Source: CAYPEL01 sp964409635
GTDB taxonomy: Bacteria; Pseudomonadota; Gammaproteobacteria; DSM-19610
Reading direction: 5' to 3'
NCBI GenBank assembly: GCA_964409635.1
Contig: CAYPEL010000135.1
Span: forward strand, 1 to 7,803
Length of the DNA stretch: 7,803 bases
Shown here piece by piece: positions 1-5,655 of this stretch. Positions within the stretch are counted from its first letter, which is position 1, and every line of letters starts with the position of its first letter. The notes beneath the pieces are model-generated. The model searched no databases, was not told the DNA's origin, and saw only the letters and a program-made list of their open reading frames with translations. The translations under genes and the position numbers were made by a program.

Positions 1-252
1 GAGGACGAAGGTAAAAAACTGGAACGTAAAATCATCTCTAAACGGCGTGCATTCAAGCGGCTTAATGATGAGTTTCAGGAAGACTTGAATATCCGGAAAA
101 ATGAAATATTATCCAAACTCCAGAAGCAGATTAATGATGCTTTAAAGGCAGTAGCCAAAGAAAAGAAGTATGATATTTTGCTGGGACAAGATGTGCTTTA
201 TGCAAGTCCCAGCGTTGATGTAACCGACGATGTGCTGGCGAAGTTAAAATAA
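1..252 (+). CDS. skp: Periplasmic chaperone Skp (OmpH family), C-terminal part
   Basis: The open frame enters from the left edge and ends at TAA 250-252, giving the last 83 residues. Skp is a trimeric periplasmic holdase that keeps unfolded outer-membrane proteins soluble on the way to the BAM complex. The visible part starts with a strongly charged helical stretch (KLERKIISKRRAFKRLNDEF and onward to about residue 50), matching one arm of the Skp coiled-coil tentacles. The end returns to the small beta body, with a YDILLGQDVLYASPSVDVT-like segment and a final DVLAKLK, the usual Skp ending. The start, signal peptide and any promoter lie outside the window. lpxD begins 22 nt downstream, as in the classical bamA-skp-lpxD order. 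Identification rests on the C-terminal pattern plus this neighbourhood, and both agree well. Confidence 0.9.
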   Translation, partial: EDEGKKLERKIISKRRAFKRLNDEFQEDLNIRKNEILSKLQKQINDALKAVAKEKKYDILLGQDVLYASPSVDVTDDVLAKLK

Positions 253-274
253 CGGGTAATCGATAGTTGTTAAA

Positions 275-1288
275 GTGTTATTGACTATCGCCAGGTTGTC
301 AGAACTGCTAGGTATTGATTACCAGGGGGATGGTGCTACCGAAATCAATGCCATAGCCAGCCTTGAAAATGCCCGCTCAGGCCAGTTGGGGTTTCTATCC
401 GATCGCCGGCACCGGAAATTTCTTGCCACCACAAAGGCATCTGCGGTCATTATTAGCCCTAAAGATGTCGGCATTTGTCCGGTTCCGGCGCTGATCAGTG
501 ACAATGTTTACACCTCGTATGCGCGCGCCGCCGCACTGTTAGAACCTGTCATTGATAAGCCCTACGGAATTGACGATTCCGCCATTATTGATCCGGCAGC
601 AGAAATTGCCGAATCAGCCTGGATAGGGCCGCAGACTGTTATAGGTGCCGGCGCGGTTATTCATGAATCGGTGCAGGTTGGGCCAGGCTGTATAATTGGA
701 GACGGGGTCGAAATAGGCAGTTCTAGCCAGCTTGTTGCCCGGGTGACCCTGATGCATCAGGTATCAATTGGTCAGAGGGTTTTATTACATCCCGGCGTGG
801 TTATCGGCAGTGATGGTTTCGGTATGGCGATGGAGAAGGGCCGTTGGATCAAAATCCCTCAGCTCGGTAGCGTCAAGCTAGGTGATGATGTTGAAATTGG
901 CGCCAATAGCACCGTCGACCGGGGTGCGCTGGATGATACAGTAATCGGGGATGGGGTTAAGATCGATAATCAGGTGCAAATCGCGCATAATGTTCGCATA
1001 GGGGCGCACACGGCAATAGCGGGGTGTGTGGGTATTTCTGGTAGTACCGCGATTGGACAGTATTGCACCCTGGCGGGTGGAGTGGGTGTGGTTGGCCACC
1101 TTGAGCTAACGGATCATGTGCATATCACGGCCATGTCGATGGTGACACATTCGATTTCTGAGCCTGGCACTTACTCTTCAGGCACCTCGCTTATGCGCAA
1201 TAGTATATGGCGCAAAAGTGCTGTCCGGTTTAAGAAACTTGATAAATTGTTCCGCCGGTTATACAGCCTTGAGAAAGCCACTAAATAA
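275..1288 (+). CDS. lpxD: UDP-3-O-(3-hydroxyacyl)glucosamine N-acyltransferase LpxD
   Basis: LpxD carries out the third step of lipid A synthesis in the cytoplasm, moving a 3-hydroxyacyl chain from ACP to the 2-amino group of UDP-3-O-acyl-glucosamine. The 337 residues match the usual length of about 340. Residues 1-100 form the uridine-binding domain (LGFLSDRRHRKFL, then ALISDNVYTSYARAAALL). Residues 103-290 are hexapeptide repeats of a left-handed beta helix (IGPQTVIGAGAVI, KLGDDVEIGANSTVDRGAL). The C-terminal helix starts near 310 (IWRKSAVRFKKL). The expected catalytic His is H238 in QIAHN, with a second conserved His at 275 in VVGHLEL; these match E. coli H239 and H276. The first possible start after the in-frame stop at 257-259 is GTG 275, and the family N-terminus aligns with it. 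No clear Shine-Dalgarno precedes it, so coupling to skp is likely. TTG 281 is a less likely alternative start. Confidence 0.97.
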   Translation: MLLTIARLSELLGIDYQGDGATEINAIASLENARSGQLGFLSDRRHRKFLATTKASAVIISPKDVGICPVPALISDNVYTSYARAAALLEPVIDKPYGIDDSAIIDPAAEIAESAWIGPQTVIGAGAVIHESVQVGPGCIIGDGVEIGSSSQLVARVTLMHQVSIGQRVLLHPGVVIGSDGFGMAMEKGRWIKIPQLGSVKLGDDVEIGANSTVDRGALDDTVIGDGVKIDNQVQIAHNVRIGAHTAIAGCVGISGSTAIGQYCTLAGGVGVVGHLELTDHVHITAMSMVTHSISEPGTYSSGTSLMRNSIWRKSAVRFKKLDKLFRRLYSLEKATK

Positions 1289-1340
1289 ATTAACAAATAC
1301 GCTATTTTGTAGTTGCCGCTGAAATAAATAATTGTTGCTC

Positions 1341-1781
1341 ATGAATATAAATGACATCCTGAACTTGCTGCCACACCGTTACCCGTTTTTACTGGTTGAC
1401 CGTGTGACAGAATTGAAGATTGGTGAAAGCCTAAGTGCTTATAAAAATGTAAGCTATAACGAACCCTTTTTTCAGGGGCATTTCCCCCAACGGCCCGTAA
1501 TGCCAGGCGTGCTGATACTTGAAGCACTGGCGCAGGCTACGGGACTGCTGGCTTTTCGAACCACCACTCAACAGGCTGAAAGGGATTCATTGTATTATCT
1601 TGTCGGTATTGACAAGGCGCGTTTCAAGCGGCCGGTGGAGCCTGGTGATCAGCTCATGCTTGATGTTGTCCTGACTAAAAGTAAGCGCGGTATCTGGGTA
1701 TTTGATACCAAGGCTACGGTGGATGGGCATACGGTTGCAACTGCGGAGATCATGTGTACCGAGAGAAAAATCGAGGACTGA
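1341..1781 (+). CDS. fabZ: 3-hydroxyacyl-[ACP] dehydratase FabZ
   Basis: FabZ dehydrates 3-hydroxyacyl-ACP to trans-2-enoyl-ACP in type II fatty-acid elongation. Its substrates are the same molecules LpxA and LpxD use as acyl donors, which explains its place between the two lpx genes. The protein has a single hot-dog fold of 146 residues, normal for the family. Visible marks are LLPHRYPFLLVDRV near the N-terminus, the active-site GHFP with His47, and the helix PGVLILEALAQATG with catalytic Glu61. The segment GIDKARFKRPVEPGDQL follows. The ATG at 1341 is preferred over in-frame TTG codons at 1332 and 1335 because the family begins a few residues before LLPHRYPF. No good ribosome binding site is visible for any of them. 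The 52-nt gap after lpxD holds no convincing terminator. The 3' end overlaps the probable lpxA start. Confidence 0.97.
   Translation: MNINDILNLLPHRYPFLLVDRVTELKIGESLSAYKNVSYNEPFFQGHFPQRPVMPGVLILEALAQATGLLAFRTTTQQAERDSLYYLVGIDKARFKRPVEPGDQLMLDVVLTKSKRGIWVFDTKATVDGHTVATAEIMCTERKIED
1745..1748 (+). promoter_or_regulatory. Shine-Dalgarno GGAG inside fabZ, probable lpxA ribosome binding site
   Basis: GGAG lies 5 nt before GTG 1754, inside the fabZ reading frame. It is the best-placed ribosome binding site in the fabZ/lpxA junction and is the main reason for choosing GTG 1754 as the lpxA start. A second purine run, GAGGA at 1773-1777, touches CTG 1778 and is only 3 nt from ATT 1781. That is too close for ordinary initiation at either codon. 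Confidence 0.5.
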
Positions 1782-2548
1782 TTCATCCGGCTGCTATTAT
1801 TGATCCGGCAGCGCAGATCGATACGGGTGTAGAGATTGGACCCTATAGCGTTATCGGGGCTGATGTCGTGATCAATAAGGGTGTACGGATCGGTTCTCAT
1901 GTTGTCATCCAAGGGCCAACGCAAATTGGAGCGGATTGTGATATCTACCAGTTTGCCTCGATAGGCGATGCACCACAGGATAAAAAGTACAACGGTGAAT
2001 CCACCCGCCTGATTATTGGGCAGGGAAATACCATCCGTGAATATGTAACGGTAAATCGTGGCACCGTGCAGGATGCAGGCATCACTGAAATTGGCGATCT
2101 CAACTGGATAATGGCGTATGTCCATATTGCACACGATTGCAGGATTGCCAGCCATACCGTTTTTGCTAATAACGTCACCCTGGCCGGGCATGTGGAAGTG
2201 GGTGATTACGCGGTATTAGGTGGAGCGACCCTGGTGCACCAGCATTGCCGCATTGGTGCGCATGCCTTTACTGCCTATGCGGCGCGCATCAATAAGGATG
2301 TGCCACCCTTTATAACAGTCTGCGAAGGCAAATCGAAACCCTGCGGTCTGAATAGCGAAGGCCTGAAACGGCGGGGCTTCACTGCCGATGATATTCAATC
2401 CCTCAAGGAAGCCTATCGGATATTGTATCGCAGTGATTTATCGCTGGAACAGGCGATCATAAATCTCAAATCAATAGAGTCTGCCTCTGAACATATAACA
2501 ACATTACGCCGTTTTCTGGAATCCGGCAGGCGCAGCATTATTCGCTGA
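1754..2548 (+). CDS. lpxA: UDP-N-acetylglucosamine 3-O-acyltransferase LpxA
   Basis: LpxA performs the first step of lipid A synthesis in the cytoplasm, the reversible transfer of a 3-hydroxyacyl group from ACP to the 3-OH of UDP-GlcNAc. From GTG 1754 there are 264 residues (E. coli 262). Hexapeptide repeats of the left-handed beta helix fill residues 10-185 (VEIGPYSVIGADVVI, IYQFASIGDAPQDKKY). The catalytic His is H127 in HIAHDC. The C-terminal helical domain carries GLNSEGLKRRGF and ends RSIIR, a typical finish. The residue aligned with the E. coli acyl-chain ruler Gly173 is a bulky Tyr175, suggesting a chain shorter than C14. The start is uncertain: most relatives begin just before IHP, but no ATG, GTG or TTG lies there. 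GTG 1754 has a GGAG upstream but adds eight residues and overlaps fabZ by 28 nt. Its stop shares one base with the lpxB ATG. Confidence 0.96.
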   Translation: MYREKNRGLIHPAAIIDPAAQIDTGVEIGPYSVIGADVVINKGVRIGSHVVIQGPTQIGADCDIYQFASIGDAPQDKKYNGESTRLIIGQGNTIREYVTVNRGTVQDAGITEIGDLNWIMAYVHIAHDCRIASHTVFANNVTLAGHVEVGDYAVLGGATLVHQHCRIGAHAFTAYAARINKDVPPFITVCEGKSKPCGLNSEGLKRRGFTADDIQSLKEAYRILYRSDLSLEQAIINLKSIESASEHITTLRRFLESGRRSIIR

Positions 2549-3729
2549 TGCCCCGATTACTGCGAATCGGTATCGCCGCCTGTGAACCCTCTGGTGACTT
2601 GCTCGGCAGGGATTTAATGCGGGCATTGCAGGCTCAGTATAGCCATCTGGAGTTTACCGGTATTGCCGGACCGAATATGCGTGCGGCGGGCTGTAAGGCG
2701 TTTATCAAAAGCGAGCAGTTATCGGTCATGGGTATTTTTGAAGTGTTATTCCGGTTGCGCAGTTTGCTCAGGCTACGGAAACAGATAGTCCGGCGGTTTC
2801 TGGATAATCCCCCGGATATATTTATAGGCATTGATTCGCCGGATTTCAACTTCGCCGTGGAACAGCGGCTGAAAAAATCGGGCATACCGACTGTGCACTA
2901 TGTAAGTCCTGCGGTTTGGGCCTGGCGTGAGTACCGGGTTAAGCGGATTTCTCGCTGCGTTGATCTTATGCTGACGCTCTTCCCGTTCGAGAAAGATTTT
3001 TATAAACGTCACCATATCGCCGTAGAATATGTCGGTCACCCCTTGGCCGACAGCATTCCTGAGGAGCCGGACCGCAGCGCATCACGCCTTAAATTAGGAA
3101 TAGACAGCGGCAGGACATGTGTTGCTTTACTGCCGGGTAGCCGGATAAGTGAGGTCAAGCGCATGTTGCCGGTTTTCATCAAAACCGTAGCCTATCTGTT
3201 ACAAAGAAAGCCATCAATTAGCTTCGTCCTGGTGGCGGCAACAACCGAATTATCCGCTTATATACAAAGCGCTCTACCCGCCCAGCCAGACATTCGTGTT
3301 ATTTGTGGAGATTCTCTAACCGCGATGTCTGCAGCTGACGCGGTACTTGTTGCATCCGGCACGGCAACACTTGAATGTTTACTGACGAAGCGCCCAATGG
3401 TGGTTACTTATATTATGCACCCGTTGAGTTTTTTTATTGCAAACCGGATGCTGACAGTACCCTATGTATCCTTGCCTAATCACCTGGCTGGCAGGCAAGT
3501 AGTGCCAGAATTTTTACAGCAATCGGCAACGCCGCAATCTCTTGGCAAGGCAATGCTAGAGATGCTGGATAATCCGGATTTACAGCGTGCCCAGACACAG
3601 GAATTTTATGCGATCCACAAGCGGCTGAAAAAATCAGCAAGCGCCCATGCAGCCGAAATCATTCTTAAAAATTGGAGCTGCATCCAAGAAACCACAGTTG
3701 ACCGCTACGAGGGTATACAAAGTGATTAA
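2548..3729 (+). CDS. lpxB: Lipid A disaccharide synthase LpxB
   Basis: LpxB is a GT19 glycosyltransferase at the inner face of the inner membrane. It joins UDP-2,3-diacylglucosamine to lipid X, forming the beta-1',6 tetraacyl disaccharide. The 393 residues show the family pattern: CEPSGDLLGRDLMRAL (11-27), GIAGPNM (38-44), SVMGIFEVL (59-67), FIGIDSPDFN (92-101), HYVSPAVWAWRE (117-128), LLPGSR (194-199), VASGTATLE (268-276) and YVSLPNHLAGR (306-316). Residues aligned with functionally important E. coli D98, R201 and N316 are D96, R199 and N311. The ATG overlaps the lpxA stop in TGATG, with no Shine-Dalgarno at a proper distance, which points to translational coupling. After the last family helix there is a polar tail of roughly 19 residues (from NWSCIQE) that E. 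coli LpxB lacks. Downstream, 44 nt separate it from the chosen rnhB start. Confidence 0.97.
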   Translation: MPRLLRIGIAACEPSGDLLGRDLMRALQAQYSHLEFTGIAGPNMRAAGCKAFIKSEQLSVMGIFEVLFRLRSLLRLRKQIVRRFLDNPPDIFIGIDSPDFNFAVEQRLKKSGIPTVHYVSPAVWAWREYRVKRISRCVDLMLTLFPFEKDFYKRHHIAVEYVGHPLADSIPEEPDRSASRLKLGIDSGRTCVALLPGSRISEVKRMLPVFIKTVAYLLQRKPSISFVLVAATTELSAYIQSALPAQPDIRVICGDSLTAMSAADAVLVASGTATLECLLTKRPMVVTYIMHPLSFFIANRMLTVPYVSLPNHLAGRQVVPEFLQQSATPQSLGKAMLEMLDNPDLQRAQTQEFYAIHKRLKKSASAHAAEIILKNWSCIQETTVDRYEGIQSD

Positions 3730-3764
3730 TAACATTGAGCGAAATAGTATTCACCGTTCCGATA

Positions 3765-3768
3765 AAGG
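3765..3768 (+). promoter_or_regulatory. Shine-Dalgarno AAGG deciding the rnhB start
   Basis: AAGG (within ATAAAGG) ends 5 nt before ATG 3774. The alternative upstream start, TTG 3735, sits 5 nt after the lpxB stop and has no purine-rich stretch at a useful distance. The site therefore favours ATG 3774, which also gives a protein of the normal family length. Confidence 0.6.
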
Positions 3769-3773
3769 CAACC

Positions 3774-4373
3774 ATGAATCCACTTGACTATGAAACCAGA
3801 ATCGTGGCCGGTGTCGATGAAGCGGGCCGCGGCCCATTAGCCGGCCCGGTCATCGCAGCAGCCGTTATACTCGATCCTGACAGACCAATATCAGGACTGG
3901 CTGATTCAAAAATATTAAGCGAAAAGCGCCGTGAAAAATTAGCCGTTGAAATTTATCAGTTCGCGCTTGCTTGGCAGATTGGACGTGCGGAAGTTGAGGA
4001 GATTGACCGGATTAATATTCTCCAGGCCAGCTTACTGGCAATGCAGCGGGCTGTTCAAGGGCTGGCGATTCGTCCGCAACTGGCATTAATTGACGGTAAT
4101 CGCTGCCCGTTACTCGAATGTGAAGCGCGGGCTATTATAAAAGGCGATGCAAGCGAGGCCTCCATCAGTGCCGCTTCGATTATTGCCAAGGTGACGCGTG
4201 ACCGGGAGATGTATGCACTCGATAAACAATACCCAGGCTACGGTTTCGCTCGACACAAGGGGTATCCCAGTAAACTGCATCTGGAAGCTTTACAGGCATT
4301 GGGCGTTTGCCCAGAACATCGTCTGACTTACGCGCCGGTCAGGCGTGTGCTGGAGCTGAGCAGGGCCGATTAA
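3774..4373 (+). CDS. rnhB: Ribonuclease HII
   Basis: RNase HII cuts the RNA strand of RNA/DNA hybrids and nicks 5' of single ribonucleotides in DNA, starting ribonucleotide excision repair. From ATG 3774 the protein has 199 residues (E. coli 198). The four acidic active-site residues are present: D15 and E16 in VAGVDEAGRGPLAGPV, D107 in ALIDGNRCP, and D125 in IIKGDASEASISAASIIAK. Other family marks are LADSKILSEKRR (42-53), INILQASLLAMQRAV (80-94) and YPGYGFARHKGYPSKLH (153-169). A longer form from TTG 3735 would add 13 residues unlike the family. The gene follows lpxB as in many gamma- and betaproteobacteria; the link is positional, with no pathway connection to lipid A. Its stop TAA abuts the next ATG directly, so the hydrolase is probably translated from the same message. 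Confidence 0.96.
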   Translation: MNPLDYETRIVAGVDEAGRGPLAGPVIAAAVILDPDRPISGLADSKILSEKRREKLAVEIYQFALAWQIGRAEVEEIDRINILQASLLAMQRAVQGLAIRPQLALIDGNRCPLLECEARAIIKGDASEASISAASIIAKVTRDREMYALDKQYPGYGFARHKGYPSKLHLEALQALGVCPEHRLTYAPVRRVLELSRAD

Positions 4374-5561
4374 ATGCCGCGTTTGTTGAAACAACTTGGG
4401 CATGCACTTAGCCGTAAAAAGACGGGGCTGCGTCATATGCCTTCCGGCCAGGTGGAGGCAATGCCAACTTGCGGCAAAGGCATTGACGCGTATATACACC
4501 GAACTTCAGAGGTGATCGGAACGGTTAGAATTGGGCTGGATAGCAAAACGGATGAATCGACTATAGTTGGAAATTCACCGTTTCAGATTAGGACGGGCGC
4601 TGCATCTACGAACGCGTGCCGACGCGCTGTATTGATGGTGCATGGACTAACAGATTCACCCTTTGTCACCCGCGACCTGGCCAAATACTTCAGCGGACAG
4701 GATTTTGATGTGCTGTCTATCTTATTGCCGGGTCATGGCACCTGCCCCGGTGACTTACTGAATGTGCGCTGGAAAGACTGGGTAAAGGCACAGGCAGATG
4801 CGCTGGATGCGTTAGACGAACTCTATTCCGAACTTTATCTTTGTGGATTTTCATTGGGTGCCGCACTCAACCTGTTCCAGGCGGTCACCGACCAGCGGAT
4901 AAAAGGCCTGTTCCTGTTTTCACCCGCATTACAGTTAACCCCCGTTGCCAATATCAGCTGCGGCCTGAATAAACTCAGCCAATGGATGCCACATTTAAAA
5001 TGGATAGATATACAACCGGATAAAGATCCCTTTAAATATGAGTCGATCGCCGCGAATGCCATTTGCCAAACCCGCTATCTGGTGAAACGAGTGCAGGAAT
5101 TGCTGAGTCAGTCAGCGCTGGACATACCCGTATTCATGGCGGCTAGTGAAGACGATGTAACGGTGCAATCAGCTGCGGTGATACCTTTCTTCGAAGCGTT
5201 ACAAACAGACCATAAGCGGCTGTTATACTTCTCTACACGCAAACCAGCCATACCCACGAAAGCGCGCGTGATTCACAGTGAATTCGCAGACCGGAAAATA
5301 ATCAGTGCTTCGCACATGGCGATGATGGTTGCACCCGAAAACCCTCATTATGGCCAGCACGGCAGCTACGCGTATTGTAATCATTATTACCGGGCTGACG
5401 CTGAAAAATATAAACGCTGTAAAGCTTTTCAAGAAGATTGCCTGGGAGAAATATTCATCAATAACGATCCGCGCCAGGTTATTCGGCGGCTCACCTACAA
5501 TCCTTGGTATAGCGAGCTGGAACAAGAGCTAGAAACGTTCATAGAAAAGCTAAATAACTAG
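4374..5561 (+). CDS. Alpha/beta hydrolase (serine esterase/lipase-like) of unknown substrate
   Basis: The protein is a 395-residue hydrolase of the alpha/beta fold. Visible elements are the oxyanion-hole strand AVLMVHGLTDSP (85-96, HG at 90-91), LLPGHGTCPGD (117-127), the nucleophile elbow GFSLG with Ser160, an acid in MAASEDDVTV (Asp260 or 261), and His314 in SASHMAMM. The arrangement recalls the monoacylglycerol lipase/carboxylesterase branch (Hydrolase_4 type), but the substrate cannot be read from sequence. The first 80 residues are basic and then polar, with no signal peptide or membrane segment, so a cytoplasmic or peripheral location is likely. After His314 comes an 80-residue extension with HYGQHGSYAYCNHYY and cysteines at 335, 349 and 356. 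The start abuts the rnhB stop, with AGGG 8 nt upstream; in-frame ATG 4461 has GGAGG only 2 nt away and is less likely. It sits where rnhB is usually followed by dnaE. Confidence 0.85.
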   Translation: MPRLLKQLGHALSRKKTGLRHMPSGQVEAMPTCGKGIDAYIHRTSEVIGTVRIGLDSKTDESTIVGNSPFQIRTGAASTNACRRAVLMVHGLTDSPFVTRDLAKYFSGQDFDVLSILLPGHGTCPGDLLNVRWKDWVKAQADALDALDELYSELYLCGFSLGAALNLFQAVTDQRIKGLFLFSPALQLTPVANISCGLNKLSQWMPHLKWIDIQPDKDPFKYESIAANAICQTRYLVKRVQELLSQSALDIPVFMAASEDDVTVQSAAVIPFFEALQTDHKRLLYFSTRKPAIPTKARVIHSEFADRKIISASHMAMMVAPENPHYGQHGSYAYCNHYYRADAEKYKRCKAFQEDCLGEIFINNDPRQVIRRLTYNPWYSELEQELETFIEKLNN

Positions 5562-5581
5562 TAGATATTATTAGATATTAT
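5562..5581 (+). repeat. Perfect tandem 10-bp repeat, TAGATATTAT x2
   Basis: Two identical, directly adjacent copies of TAGATATTAT begin the base after the hydrolase stop codon. Each copy holds TATTAT, one mismatch from the sigma-70 -10 consensus. I see no matching -35 hexamer at 16-18 nt for either copy, so a promoter is possible but not supported. The repeat may simply be replication slippage in AT-rich DNA. It is the most AT-rich part of the gap before dnaE. Confidence 0.7.
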
Positions 5582-5589
5582 TTATATCT
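5573..5589. repeat. AT-rich inverted repeat AGATAT-N5-ATATCT
   Basis: Perfect 6-bp arms AGATAT (5573-5578) and ATATCT (5584-5589) flank a 5-nt spacer, partly inside the second copy of the tandem repeat. As RNA the stem would be weak. As DNA it has the size of a dimeric regulator site. No T-tract follows, so it is not a Rho-independent terminator. A chance origin in AT-rich sequence is quite possible. Confidence 0.4.
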
Positions 5590-5604
5590 TCATCTGAATA
5601 TGGC

Positions 5605-5633
5605 GGCGCTTCGTTGCAACTTGTAACTGCGCC
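5605..5633 (+). promoter_or_regulatory. Possible RNA hairpin in the dnaE leader
   Basis: GGCGC (5605-5609) can pair with GCGCC (5629-5633). After a small 3/1 internal loop, GUUGC (5613-5617) pairs with GUAAC (5623-5627), including one G-U pair, leaving a 5-nt loop AACUU. The hairpin ends 22 nt before the dnaE ATG and is not followed by a U-tract, so it does not look like an intrinsic terminator. The dnaE leader also lacks a recognisable Shine-Dalgarno. A role in translation or mRNA stability is inference only. Confidence 0.35.
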
Positions 5634-5655
5634 CTTAAAGCAGCAAACTTTCATT

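Noticed and set aside
1293..1310. Possible hairpin ACAAATA-CGC-TATTTTGT between lpxD and fabZ
   Set aside because: The stem is AT-rich with a bulged T and a 3-nt loop, and no T-tract follows. It is too weak to call a terminator, and an operon break here is not expected.
1649..2191. Long antisense open frame of 180 codons opposite fabZ/lpxA
   Set aside because: It lies entirely opposite well-supported genes, has no recognisable family features or ribosome binding site, and is explained by the codon pattern of the + strand genes.
2864..3634. Repeated GCGGCTGAAAAAATC within lpxB (about 2865 and 3623), with a run of six A's
   Set aside because: Both copies encode RLKKS in frame in Lys-rich helices. 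The frame continues normally on both sides, so neither programmed frameshifting nor a functional repeat is supported.
4454..4463. GGAGG followed by in-frame ATG 4461 as an alternative hydrolase start
   Set aside because: The spacing is only 2 nt, while ATG 4374 has AGGG at 8 nt and abuts the rnhB stop. It remains possible but less likely.
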